Part shown: in pieces, positions 1-6,426 of the stretch
Layout: every line of letters begins with the position of its first letter
Position numbering within the stretch: the stretch's first letter is position 1
DNA from: Anaerolineae bacterium
GTDB lineage: Bacteria; Chloroflexota; Anaerolineae; JAFGEY01
NCBI GenBank assembly: GCA_016929205.1
Contig: JAFGJF010000263.1
Span: forward strand, 1-14,998
Length of the DNA stretch: 14,998 bases
Direction of reading: 5' to 3'
Made by a program: the position numbers and the translations under genes
Notes under the pieces: model-generated
Databases searched by the model: none
What the model saw: only the letters and a program-made list of their open reading frames with translations
Told to the model about the DNA's origin: nothing

Positions 1-806
1 ATGCCGTCCATCCAGTCGACGTGACGCTGGAGAGACTGGGCTCTGCCCAGCGAAGGCATGGCGCGTGAAACGCTGTCCAGCACCGAACGGCTCGCATCCG
101 TGCCCTTTTCTTGCTGTTTGATCGCTTCCCAGTTGGTCAGCACCTCGTCAACGTCGTTAACGAGCAGGCCTGCAAAGACGTGTGGGTGGCGGCGCACGAT
201 TTTGGCCTGGATGTGTTGTACGACGTCGCTCATCTGGAATTCGCCTGCTTGGCTGGCGATCTGTGCGTGCATCAAGACTTGAAGCAAAACATCACCCAGT
301 TCTTCTTTGAGGCCTTCCAGGTCGTCGCGATCGAGTGTATCCAATACTTCATAGACCTCTTCCTGGAAACTGGAGCGCAAGGAACGGTGCGTCTGTTTGC
401 GGTCCCACGGACAGCCATCGGGCGCGCGTAAATGGGCAACCGTATCCTGGAATGTTTCGACGGCCCCGGTAAAGGATAGCTGTGGCAGATAGAGCAAAGA
501 CGCTCCCTGGTTCAGCGAGGTGGTTGCCAGCGCTTTCAGGGATAGCGTCTGTAGAAAAGGCTGCGCGGCAGATGATGCCAGGCTCACGATTTTTATCGCA
601 TGGTTGGTCGGGTAAGCCAGTTGCAGCAGGCTGCTCAGCCGTTGGCACTGTGATTCGTCGGTGAGCAAGCCAATGAGCGCCGGGCGATCGACGCTCAGGT
701 GAGGGTAATAACAACCGAGCAGTGAATCGATGTGCGCGATTTGTAGTGTTGGAGGCCAGATTTCCAACGCATCCAATGCCGGTTCAACGAAAGGATAGAG
801 GGACAT
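1..806 (-). CDS. mazG: MazG-family nucleoside triphosphate pyrophosphohydrolase with N-terminal half-methylase region (partial, 3' end cut by window edge)
   Basis: MazG enzymes hydrolyse (d)NTPs to the monophosphate and pyrophosphate and are thought to clear aberrant nucleotides in the cytoplasm. 268 codons are visible. The MazG domain covers about residues 113-240, with the diagnostic LRAPDGCPWDRKQTH stretch (126-140), the metal-binding EExxE at 149-153 and ExxD at 169-172, and RRHPHVFAG at 205-213. Residues about 10-110 resemble the C-terminal subdomain of the tetrapyrrole methylase found in YabN-type proteins (RPALIGLL at 41-48), but the SAM-binding N-terminal subdomain is absent. The ATG is well supported: a Shine-Dalgarno AAGGAG lies at 812-817, five bases upstream, overlapping the stop codon of the preceding gene. 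It is the last visible gene of the pgeF-yggT-PurM-like run, only 9 bases after its neighbour. Family assignment is secure; the role of the N-terminal part is unknown. Confidence 0.93.
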   Translation of the reverse strand, partial: MSLYPFVEPALDALEIWPPTLQIAHIDSLLGCYYPHLSVDRPALIGLLTDESQCQRLSSLLQLAYPTNHAIKIVSLASSAAQPFLQTLSLKALATTSLNQGASLLYLPQLSFTGAVETFQDTVAHLRAPDGCPWDRKQTHRSLRSSFQEEVYEVLDTLDRDDLEGLKEELGDVLLQVLMHAQIASQAGEFQMSDVVQHIQAKIVRRHPHVFAGLLVNDVDEVLTNWEAIKQQEKGTDASRSVLDSVSRAMPSLGRAQSLQRHVDWMDG

Positions 807-815
807 GACCGCTCC

Positions 816-1832
816 TTAATAAAGTCGTGCAATTTCATCCTGATCAAAGCGAGGCAGCGGTTGTAGGCCGTCTGAGGTGCACAATGTCAGTCCTCGATCT
901 GCGGGCACGGCGTGGGCAATGGGCGTGACCGGGATATCGATCCCTTGAAGTACTTTGCAGACGGCGGGCGCGTTGTTCTCAGCGACGGCGATAAGCAATG
1001 CACCGGACGCGATGAGACCCAGAGGATCCAGGGCAAAATGCCGGCACAGTTGTCGCGTTTCATCCAAGATGGGAATCGCTTCGGCATCAACGTCGAGCCC
1101 GACGTTAGATGCCAGTGCCAGCTCCCACAGACCGGTGGCAATACCACCTTCGGTTGGGTCGTGCATAGCGTGAACGGGGGCTGCCTCTATGGCTGCTCGC
1201 GCTTCCTGTACTACGCTGATGCCCGGAACGTGTAGAAAGTTCTGGCAGCGGGCGAGGAATTCAGCACTGAATTGGCCGATCAGGTCTTGTTCCTTTTCGC
1301 GGGCCATGATCGCCGTTCCCTCGATCGCTGCTCCTTTGGTCAACAGAATGACATCACCGATCTGCACACCGCTACTGCGAACCAGGTTGCCGGGTTCAAT
1401 CTCGCCGAGCATCACGCCAACAACGATGGGGCGATCGAGCCCGTAGGTGATTTCGGTATGCCCGCCACAAGGCACGATGTTCAGCGCCCGGCAGGCGTTG
1501 GCAATCTGGGCCATAATCCGATCGACGAGGTCAATGTCTGTTTTGTTTTCGGGCAAAAGCAGGGAACTGAGAAACCAACGCGGCATGCCCCCGGCAGCGG
1601 CGATGTCGTTGGCATTGACATTCACGGCATACCAGCCGATCTCGTCGCTGGCAAAGGTGATCGGATCTGTCTTGGCGACCAGCCAGCGCTCTCCCATGTC
1701 GATCACGGCGGCATCCTCTCCAATGCCAGGATACACCAGGATCCGATCGCCGGGCAAGGAAAAGGTATGCTTGTCGAGCAACGTGCCCAGGTGCTCGGGC
1801 GACAGTTTGCCAAGGGGAAAAAAATGGGTCAT
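816..1832 (-). CDS. AIR synthase-related (PurM/HypE superfamily) ATP-binding protein
   Basis: A 338-residue member of the PurM/SelD/ThiL/HypE superfamily, whose enzymes bind ATP and activate an acyl or amide substrate. Visible motifs are GIGEDAAV (36-43), the phosphate-binding KTDPI (54-58), the VNVNANDIAAAGG stretch (71-82) and HDPTEGG (224-230), the last closest to the HDPTRGG of HypE. True HypE ends in a conserved PRIC with a C-terminal cysteine that receives the carbamoyl group. This protein ends PLPRF followed by ten further residues without cysteine, so it should not be called HypE. The SelD N-terminal Cys/Sec loop is also missing. It starts 13 bases after the yggT stop; its own Shine-Dalgarno is weak, so translation is probably coupled. 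No hydrogenase genes are in the window. The exact substrate cannot be read from the sequence. Confidence 0.85.
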   Translation of the reverse strand: MTHFFPLGKLSPEHLGTLLDKHTFSLPGDRILVYPGIGEDAAVIDMGERWLVAKTDPITFASDEIGWYAVNVNANDIAAAGGMPRWFLSSLLLPENKTDIDLVDRIMAQIANACRALNIVPCGGHTEITYGLDRPIVVGVMLGEIEPGNLVRSSGVQIGDVILLTKGAAIEGTAIMAREKEQDLIGQFSAEFLARCQNFLHVPGISVVQEARAAIEAAPVHAMHDPTEGGIATGLWELALASNVGLDVDAEAIPILDETRQLCRHFALDPLGLIASGALLIAVAENNAPAVCKVLQGIDIPVTPIAHAVPADRGLTLCTSDGLQPLPRFDQDEIARLY

Positions 1833-1845
1833 AGGGCGTCGTCGC

Positions 1846-2118
1846 CTAGACTAGGGCGAACAGGAGCCGCGTCAGCACCTGTTCGATAACCCACAGCAGC
1901 AGGATTGCTACCATAGGCGAAAGATCCCAGGCCGTACCGCCGCTTTGAATGGGCGGGATATAGCGACGGATGGGAGCCAGTACGGGTTCGGTGATCCGGC
2001 GTAAAAATGTAGTGACGGGATGAAAAGGCCCGAGTAGCATACCCAAAAAGGTGCTGGCAACCAGGGCCAGGCTGTACAGGCTGACCAGGGTGTGGATCAG
2101 GTAAATCAACAAGCTCAT
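1846..2118 (-). CDS. yggT: YggT-family small integral membrane protein
   Basis: A 90-residue membrane protein with two hydrophobic segments (about residues 3-27 and 66-88) separated by the family's conserved cytoplasmic-type loop (FLRRITEPVLAPIRRYIPP, about 38-56). YggT (YlmG) proteins occur in bacteria and plastids and have been linked to cell division or nucleoid distribution and to osmotic behaviour; the molecular function is unsettled. The ATG at 2118 is chosen over an in-frame TTG twelve bases upstream because GGAG at 2125-2128 sits six bases before it. It lies 50 bases downstream of pgeF. The pgeF (ylmD) - yggT (ylmG) adjacency matches the conserved ylm cluster of many bacteria, although ylmE, sepF and ylmH are absent here. 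Confidence 0.9.
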   Translation of the reverse strand: MSLLIYLIHTLVSLYSLALVASTFLGMLLGPFHPVTTFLRRITEPVLAPIRRYIPPIQSGGTAWDLSPMVAILLLWVIEQVLTRLLFALV

Positions 2119-2168
2119 ATTATACTCCAAATTAGGGGCACGGTTCTATATGTGCCCGTTCAAAATTG

Positions 2169-2951
2169 TCATAAACCAATTGTGGCAGCAAAGCGTCCGG
2201 TTTGGCCGCGCTCTGCGCGGTGTGAAAACCACTCATCGGTATGACAGGCCGTACAGATCCCGGCTGTTTCGATCTGCCGTACGCCCATCTCTTCAAGCTG
2301 GTAGCGGTTGGCGGCCCACATGTCGAAATGCCAGCGGCCATTAGGCTGTCGAGCCAATACGTTTGACACGGACGGGAAAGCGTCGTTCGCTGCATCGGCG
2401 ACCTCTTTGCCGACCTCGTAGCAACATGGACCGATAGCCGGGCCGATCCCGGCAATGATGTCTGACGGGCGGCTGGAAAAGGTATCGATCATGGTCCTGA
2501 CTGTGGCCCGGACGGTCTTGAGCACCGTACCTCGCCAACCGGCGTGTGCCAGGGCAACGACCTGTTTTTTCGGGTCGTAGAGCATAACCGGCGTGCAGTC
2601 CGCAAAACGCAGCATCAGCAACATGCCCGATGTTTGCGAGATGAGGGCATCCGTTGCCGGCAGGACCGTGCCTTTGTCTCGCGCGTCCACCGTACCGACG
2701 GCGGCGCCGTGCACCTGGTGAGCGGAGACGATCTCGTTTGGGGATTCAAAACCTAGTGCCCGGCAGATCGACAGATGATTGGCGTCAACCGCTGCCGGAT
2801 CGTCACCAACGCCGTGCCCGGTGTTCAGGCTGTCCCAAGGTGGCTTGCTCTGCCCGCCGAGCCGGGTAAATATGCCGTGTCGTACCTTGGGAGAGAGGCA
2901 AAAGATTTGAAATTGATAGTAAACAAGCGATTGAAACGTCGCCCGGCGCAT
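2169..2951 (-). CDS. pgeF: Peptidoglycan editing factor PgeF (YfiH/YlmD, multicopper-oxidase-like laccase domain family)
   Basis: A 260-residue YfiH/DUF152-family protein. In E. coli this family removes L-Ser wrongly built into UDP-MurNAc precursors in place of L-Ala; purine-nucleoside and laccase-like activities have also been reported for members. The metal-site residues are all present: H78 and H81 in SAHQVHG, C119 in FADCTPV and H136 in AHAGWRG; the GPAIGPCCYEVG block (169-180) is also typical. The frame stays open upstream to a TTG near 3029, but the ATG at 2951 is preferred. A sigma70-type promoter at 2997-3025 would put transcription start near 2990, and residues from 2951 match the family's normal N-terminus and length. 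The Shine-Dalgarno before 2951 is weak. First gene of the pgeF-yggT-PurM-like-mazG run. Confidence 0.93.
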   Translation of the reverse strand: MRRATFQSLVYYQFQIFCLSPKVRHGIFTRLGGQSKPPWDSLNTGHGVGDDPAAVDANHLSICRALGFESPNEIVSAHQVHGAAVGTVDARDKGTVLPATDALISQTSGMLLMLRFADCTPVMLYDPKKQVVALAHAGWRGTVLKTVRATVRTMIDTFSSRPSDIIAGIGPAIGPCCYEVGKEVADAANDAFPSVSNVLARQPNGRWHFDMWAANRYQLEEMGVRQIETAGICTACHTDEWFSHRAERGQTGRFAATIGL

Positions 2952-2996
2952 GGTCTGCTTTCTAGAATGGTATTGCGCAAAGTCTCGCAGCAGCCA

Positions 2997-3025
2997 AGTG
3001 TAACACAAAGCGGGCGTAAATGCAA
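2997..3025 (-). promoter_or_regulatory. Predicted sigma70-type promoter for pgeF operon
   Basis: On the minus strand a -35 box TTGCAT (3020-3025) is separated by exactly 17 bases from a -10 box TACACT (2997-3002). Predicted start is near 2990, giving a leader of about 39 bases before the pgeF ATG. It lies inside the upstream extension of the open frame, which argues against the longer pgeF start. Confidence 0.6.
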
Positions 3026-3097
3026 ACAAAACGCCGGGCGTGTCTCGCTATCGCATCAATATCTCTGCCCATGCGGAACTTGCGCCAGCGGCTGTGA

Positions 3098-3913
3098 TCA
3101 GTTTCCTTTCCACAGCCCTTCACGCAGGCTGTTTCCATGCCCACGGTACAGCCATGGGTTGGCCAGTCGATGTTGAACCTCTTGTACCGCAATCTCGGCG
3201 GCGGCTTGCATGGTCTCGCGACCGAATTCGGGGTTTGCGTCTTGGGGGGCCATCCGCCCGCCGGCACCGATCAGTTTTTCGCCTTTGGGCGGCAGCAAGT
3301 CGAGATCGACGGTCTGTGGGTAGAGGGCCATCACGTGCGAGGTCTCCCATCCTCCAGCGTGATCGCCGGCGCAGTCGTATTGATCGCGGACAAGCAAATA
3401 GTCGACAAAGGCCCAGGCCAGCATCCCTTGCCGCTTGCTGTATTCACGCTGGTTGAACTGCAATACGGCTGCGCGTGCGTGGTCGATGAGGGGATAGTGA
3501 CCGGCAACGATCACGCCCAGTTCAAAGCCCAGGGTTTCGGCTTCGGCGAGGATGTGGATCAATAGCTGGTGATAGTTGAGCGCCTGTTGGGTGGCTGTAA
3601 AGGGCTGCCGCTCGGGGATAAAGTTGTCCGGCGAGAGGGCCATTTTTTCGGCGATCTGATCGCGATCGGCGGCATTGGCCTCCATCAAGGCTTCGAGGCG
3701 GCTCTCGCCATAATAGAGCGGGGGAAAGACCAGCCCGCCGCCCTGTTGGGCGCACAAGATGGCCAATCCCTCGGCTTGCAGCGTATCGGCGCCTGTCGGG
3801 TTGTGCAGCCCGTGCCATTCGATGGTGCCGATGGGGATATAGACCACGGGACAAGCCTGTCGGCGGGCGACGATCTGGTCGGGGCGAAGTAAATGATAAC
3901 AAACTTGGACCAT
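3098..3913 (-). CDS. Creatininase-family metal-dependent amidohydrolase
   Basis: A 271-residue cytoplasmic protein of the creatininase (creatinine amidohydrolase) fold, which also includes the enzymes MftE and FAPy deformylase ArfB. The first metal site is clear: E32 and H34 in PIGTIEWHG, and D43 in NPTGAD, with the same spacing as in creatininase. A second motif AGHYPLIDHA (137-146) replaces the more common NGHGGN, and the HAGGWETS block (185-192) carries the glutamate E190 typical of the family. The degenerate central motif suggests a substrate other than creatinine. The start is supported by AAAGGAG at 3920-3926, six bases upstream of the ATG. It is divergent from the radical SAM gene at 3982, with only 68 bases between the two starts, and 146 bases separate it from pgeF. 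No mycofactocin genes are nearby, so MftE is unlikely. Confidence 0.88.
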   Translation of the reverse strand: MVQVCYHLLRPDQIVARRQACPVVYIPIGTIEWHGLHNPTGADTLQAEGLAILCAQQGGGLVFPPLYYGESRLEALMEANAADRDQIAEKMALSPDNFIPERQPFTATQQALNYHQLLIHILAEAETLGFELGVIVAGHYPLIDHARAAVLQFNQREYSKRQGMLAWAFVDYLLVRDQYDCAGDHAGGWETSHVMALYPQTVDLDLLPPKGEKLIGAGGRMAPQDANPEFGRETMQAAAEIAVQEVQHRLANPWLYRGHGNSLREGLWKGN

Positions 3914-3936
3914 TGAATGCTCCTTTCAACTGTGAC

Positions 3937-3964
3937 TTGAAAACGGTACGCTTTGTGGTACACT
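3937..3964 (+). promoter_or_regulatory. Predicted promoter for the radical SAM gene
   Basis: TTGAAA (3937-3942), 16 bases, then TACACT (3959-3964). Predicted start is near 3971, right at the Shine-Dalgarno GGAGG (3971-3975), so the leader would be very short. No comparably good promoter is visible for the divergent creatininase-family gene in the same 68-base gap. Confidence 0.45.
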
Positions 3965-3981
3965 AGGTGTGGAGGTGTTTG

Positions 3982-4722
3982 ATGCGCATTTTGTACGGGC
4001 CGGTCGATTCCTGGCGCTTTGGCCGTTCGCTGGGTGTCGATCCGTTGGCTGCCAGGCACAAGCTGTGTCCTTTGTCTTGCACATATTGCCAGTATGGCAG
4101 AACCGAACGTCCCACCGTCCGCCGCCAGGTTTTCGTCTCGGCCGATCGACTACGCCGCGACCTCGAAACCATCGGCCAGGTGACGGCGGATTGGGCGGCC
4201 TTTGCCGGGTTGGGAGAACCGACCCTCGCCGCTAACTTGCCTGACCTGGTCGCTGTCGTGCGACAGACGCTTGCCTTGCCGGTCGTCGTGCTGACAGGCA
4301 GTGGGCTGATGGCACGCCCCGACGTGCATCGCGATCTGATGTCCTTTGATGCCGTGGCGATCAAACTGGATGCCCCGGATGAGACGTTGTTTTCCAGGAT
4401 CAACCGTCCGGGAAGCGGTTTTCCGTATGCGTTCGCGGCGATCGTCGATGGCATTCGTCATTTCCGATCCGCGTACGCCGGACGGCTGATCTTGCAGTGT
4501 ATGTTTGTGCAGGCGAACAAACACGTTGCATCTCAGATGGCCGACCTGGCGCGCTCGTTTGCAGTCGATCTGGTACAGTTGAACACGCCGCTGCAACCGG
4601 CATTGGGCAGTCCGGTTTCCGCAGCCGAGATGCAAGAGATCGAAGGTGCCTTTGCCGGACTGCCGGTATGCTGCGTGTACGATGGCGATGGGCAGACCAG
4701 GATCAGACCTCGTGTTTTCTAG
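3982..4722 (+). CDS. Radical SAM protein, TYW1-like/COG0731 type
   Basis: A 246-residue radical SAM enzyme core. The 4Fe-4S ligands are C29, C33 and C36 in a CPLSCTYCQYG motif, followed by a GLGEPTL block (76-82), the counterpart of the SAM-contacting GGE strand. The YGPVDSWRFGRSLGVDP start and the DAVAIKLDAPDETLFSRINRP block resemble the archaeal/bacterial family annotated as wyosine-base-forming (COG0731). Bacteria do not generally make wyosine, so that family label should not be taken as a function. The ATG at 3982 is chosen over an in-frame GTG at 3967 because GGAGG at 3971-3975 lies six bases upstream. No C-terminal SPASM or additional cluster domain is present. It is a single gene, divergent from the creatininase-family gene and convergent with gatB. 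Confidence 0.88.
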   Translation: MRILYGPVDSWRFGRSLGVDPLAARHKLCPLSCTYCQYGRTERPTVRRQVFVSADRLRRDLETIGQVTADWAAFAGLGEPTLAANLPDLVAVVRQTLALPVVVLTGSGLMARPDVHRDLMSFDAVAIKLDAPDETLFSRINRPGSGFPYAFAAIVDGIRHFRSAYAGRLILQCMFVQANKHVASQMADLARSFAVDLVQLNTPLQPALGSPVSAAEMQEIEGAFAGLPVCCVYDGDGQTRIRPRVF

Positions 4723-4768
4723 GTTTTGATTTTTTCCAGACCTTGTCTTTGGCAGGATCTGTTTGCCG

Positions 4769-4816
4769 CTAAGGAATGACGAGTTCCTGGCCAATTTGGA
4801 TGGTGTAATGCTCAAC
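4769..4816 (-). other. LysM-like C-terminal remnant in frame after the gatB stop
   Basis: Directly after the gatB TGA stop, in the same frame, 15 sense codons encode VEHYTIQIGQELVIP and then TAG. The last eight residues (IGQELVIP) look like the end of a LysM peptidoglycan-binding domain, which commonly closes a protein in this way. No start codon or rest of a LysM domain is visible, so this may be a relic of a deleted gene, or chance. The remaining bases of the 4723-4816 gap show no convincing terminator. Confidence 0.3.
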
Positions 4817-6268
4817 TCATTCTTTGGATAAGACGTCGAGCTGCTCCTGCATTCGTTCGCGCACGATCTGGGGGTTGGCCTTGCCGCGCGAAGCGCGCAT
4901 CACCTGGCCGATCAGAAACCCGATCACGCTCACCTTGCCATTCAAGTATTGGGTAACTGCATCAGGGTTGTCCTGGATGGCTTGGCTGACCATCTGTTCG
5001 ATGTCGCCCAGGTCGCTGATTTGGGCCAGCTTTTTTTCCTTGATGATCGCCGGGGCCGATTTACCTGTCTCAAACATGTCAGCGAGAACGTTTTTGGCGG
5101 TGTTGGAGGTGATGACATTTTTCTCAACTTGAGCCAGCAGCTCGACCAGCCTGTCCGGCGTGACCAGCGAGCCAGCGATGGACATGTTGCGTTCGCTCAG
5201 TAAGCTAAAGAGAACGCCGGTTATCCAGTTGCAGACAGTTTGGGGTTCGATCTCGTGCGTCTGGGCGGCGGATGCGCCAGCCTCAAAATAGTTGGCGACG
5301 TCGGCATCGTCGACCAGGATCTGTGCGTCCTGGACCTTGATCTGATATTGATTGACAAAGCGCACCTTTTTCGCGTCTGGCAGTTCCGGCAGTCCGGCCC
5401 GGATCGACAAGACAACTTCCGGGCTCAAGGCCAGGGGGGGCAGGTCTGGCTCGGGAAAGTAGCGATAATCCTCGGCGCCTTCTTTGCTGCGCTGAAAAAT
5501 GGTGCGGTTCTGGTTTTCATTCCAGCCCATCGTCACCTGTCTAACCTCACCGCCCGATTCCAACAGATCCACCTGGCGGGCGATCTCGTAATCGATGGCT
5601 TGTTTGACGGAACGGAACGAGTTAAGATTCTTGATCTCGGTCTTGACGCCCAGTTTGTCGCTGCCTATTGGACTGACGGAGACGTTGGCCTCGCAGCGCA
5701 TCGCTCCTTTTTCCATATCGGCAGTGCTGACACCCAGGTAGCGGAGGATGTTGCGCAGTTTGATCAGGTATTGCCGCGCTTCCTCGGCCGAGTGGATGTC
5801 GGGCTTGGTGACAATTTCGAGCAGGGGCACGCCGCTCCGGTTGTAATCGACCAGGCTGGACTCGCCGTGGTGAGAAGTCTTGGCCGTGTCTTCTTCCATG
5901 TGGGCGCGTTCGATGCCGATGCGCCTGGTTTCCCCGTCTACCTCGATGTCGAGCCAGCCGTTGGTGCAGAGCGGCAGGTCATACTGGGAGATCTGGTAGC
6001 CCTTGGGCAGATCGGGATAGTTGTAGTTTTTGCGGTCAAACTTGGAAAAGGGGGCGATTTCGCAGTTGAGGGCGAGCCCGACTTTGACCGCGTAGGCGAT
6101 GGCTTGTTCGTTGATCACCGGCAGGACGCCGGGATAGCCCATACACACCGGGCAGACCCGGGTGTTGGGATCCTGGCCAAAAAAGTCGGCGCTGCAGGTG
6201 CAAAACATTTTGGACGATGTGCACAATTCGGCGTGAACCTCGATGCCGATGGTGGGTTGATACTCCAT
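4817..6268 (-). CDS. gatB: Aspartyl/glutamyl-tRNA(Asn/Gln) amidotransferase subunit B
   Basis: The 483-residue GatB subunit of the GatCAB amidotransferase, which amidates Asp-tRNA(Asn) and/or Glu-tRNA(Gln) with ammonia from GatA. The N-terminal GIEVHAEL block (8-15) is followed by the zinc-site cysteines C23, C25, C39 and C42 in the MFCTC...RVCPVCMGYPG region. The central kinase-like core contains DYNRSGVPLLEIVTKPD and the MRCEANVSV block. The C-terminal third is the helical YqeY-like tRNA-binding domain, ending with the typical GKANP..V.E.....L segment. Length is normal for the family, so the LysM-like codons past the stop are not part of the enzyme. The start is supported by GAGG at 6277-6280, eight bases upstream. 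It stands alone; gatA and gatC are not in the window. Confidence 0.97.
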   Translation of the reverse strand: MEYQPTIGIEVHAELCTSSKMFCTCSADFFGQDPNTRVCPVCMGYPGVLPVINEQAIAYAVKVGLALNCEIAPFSKFDRKNYNYPDLPKGYQISQYDLPLCTNGWLDIEVDGETRRIGIERAHMEEDTAKTSHHGESSLVDYNRSGVPLLEIVTKPDIHSAEEARQYLIKLRNILRYLGVSTADMEKGAMRCEANVSVSPIGSDKLGVKTEIKNLNSFRSVKQAIDYEIARQVDLLESGGEVRQVTMGWNENQNRTIFQRSKEGAEDYRYFPEPDLPPLALSPEVVLSIRAGLPELPDAKKVRFVNQYQIKVQDAQILVDDADVANYFEAGASAAQTHEIEPQTVCNWITGVLFSLLSERNMSIAGSLVTPDRLVELLAQVEKNVITSNTAKNVLADMFETGKSAPAIIKEKKLAQISDLGDIEQMVSQAIQDNPDAVTQYLNGKVSVIGFLIGQVMRASRGKANPQIVRERMQEQLDVLSKE

Positions 6269-6318
6269 AAAACGATCCTCGATGGTAGAGATGGTGGCTA
6301 CACTTGATTTCTGCGCTC

Positions 6319-6348
6319 AGTTTATCACACTTGCTTGATTCTTGTCAA
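6319..6348 (-). promoter_or_regulatory. Predicted sigma70-type promoter for gatB
   Basis: On the minus strand a perfect -35 TTGACA (6343-6348) is followed after 18 bases by TAAACT (6319-6324); an alternative -10, GATAAA, has 16-base spacing. The predicted leader before gatB is about 44 bases. The upstream edge of the -35 is only 5 bases from the inverted repeat at 6354-6387. Confidence 0.55.
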
Positions 6349-6353
6349 TGTCG

Positions 6354-6387
6354 ATAACACGCATCTCTTTGCCAGGACGCGTGTTAT
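6354..6387. repeat. Inverted repeat between divergent promoters (operator candidate)
   Basis: ATAACACGC (6354-6362) and GCGTGTTAT (6379-6387) are a perfect 9-bp inverted repeat with a 16-base centre. It lies just upstream of the gatB -35 and covers the -35 region expected for the plus-strand -10 box at 6408, so a bound regulator could affect both genes. A second short inverted repeat, AGGAC/GTCCT (6374-6378 and 6388-6392), overlaps the right arm. No known binding consensus is recognised. Confidence 0.4.
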
Positions 6388-6407
6388 GTCCTTATGGCGT
6401 TTTGGGG

Positions 6408-6413
6408 TATAAT
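6408..6413 (+). promoter_or_regulatory. Consensus -10 box for the alpha-oxoamine synthase operon
   Basis: TATAAT is a perfect -10 box, but no recognisable -35 lies 16-18 bases upstream; that space is occupied by the right arm of the inverted repeat ending at 6387. This is the arrangement expected for an activator-dependent promoter. Predicted transcription start is near 6420, giving a leader of almost 200 bases. Confidence 0.5.
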
Positions 6414-6426
6414 CGTCATCTCGTCT

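Noticed and set aside
349..714. 121-codon minus-strand open frame
   Set aside because: It is the +1 frame shadow of the mazG coding region, has no family-like sequence, and the in-frame MazG protein with all motifs runs straight through it.
1272..1889. 205-codon plus-strand open frame opposite the PurM-like gene
   Set aside because: Antisense shadow of a well-supported gene that keeps all its superfamily motifs.
4734..4752. Bulged hairpin CCAGAC...GTCTTTGG as a terminator between the radical SAM gene and gatB
   Set aside because: The T-run precedes the stem on the plus strand and the minus strand would have A's after it, so neither direction gives a stem followed by a U-tract.
5240..6307. 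355-codon plus-strand open frame opposite gatB
   Set aside because: Antisense to an intact, motif-complete gatB; the long frame reflects GC-rich codon bias on the opposite strand.
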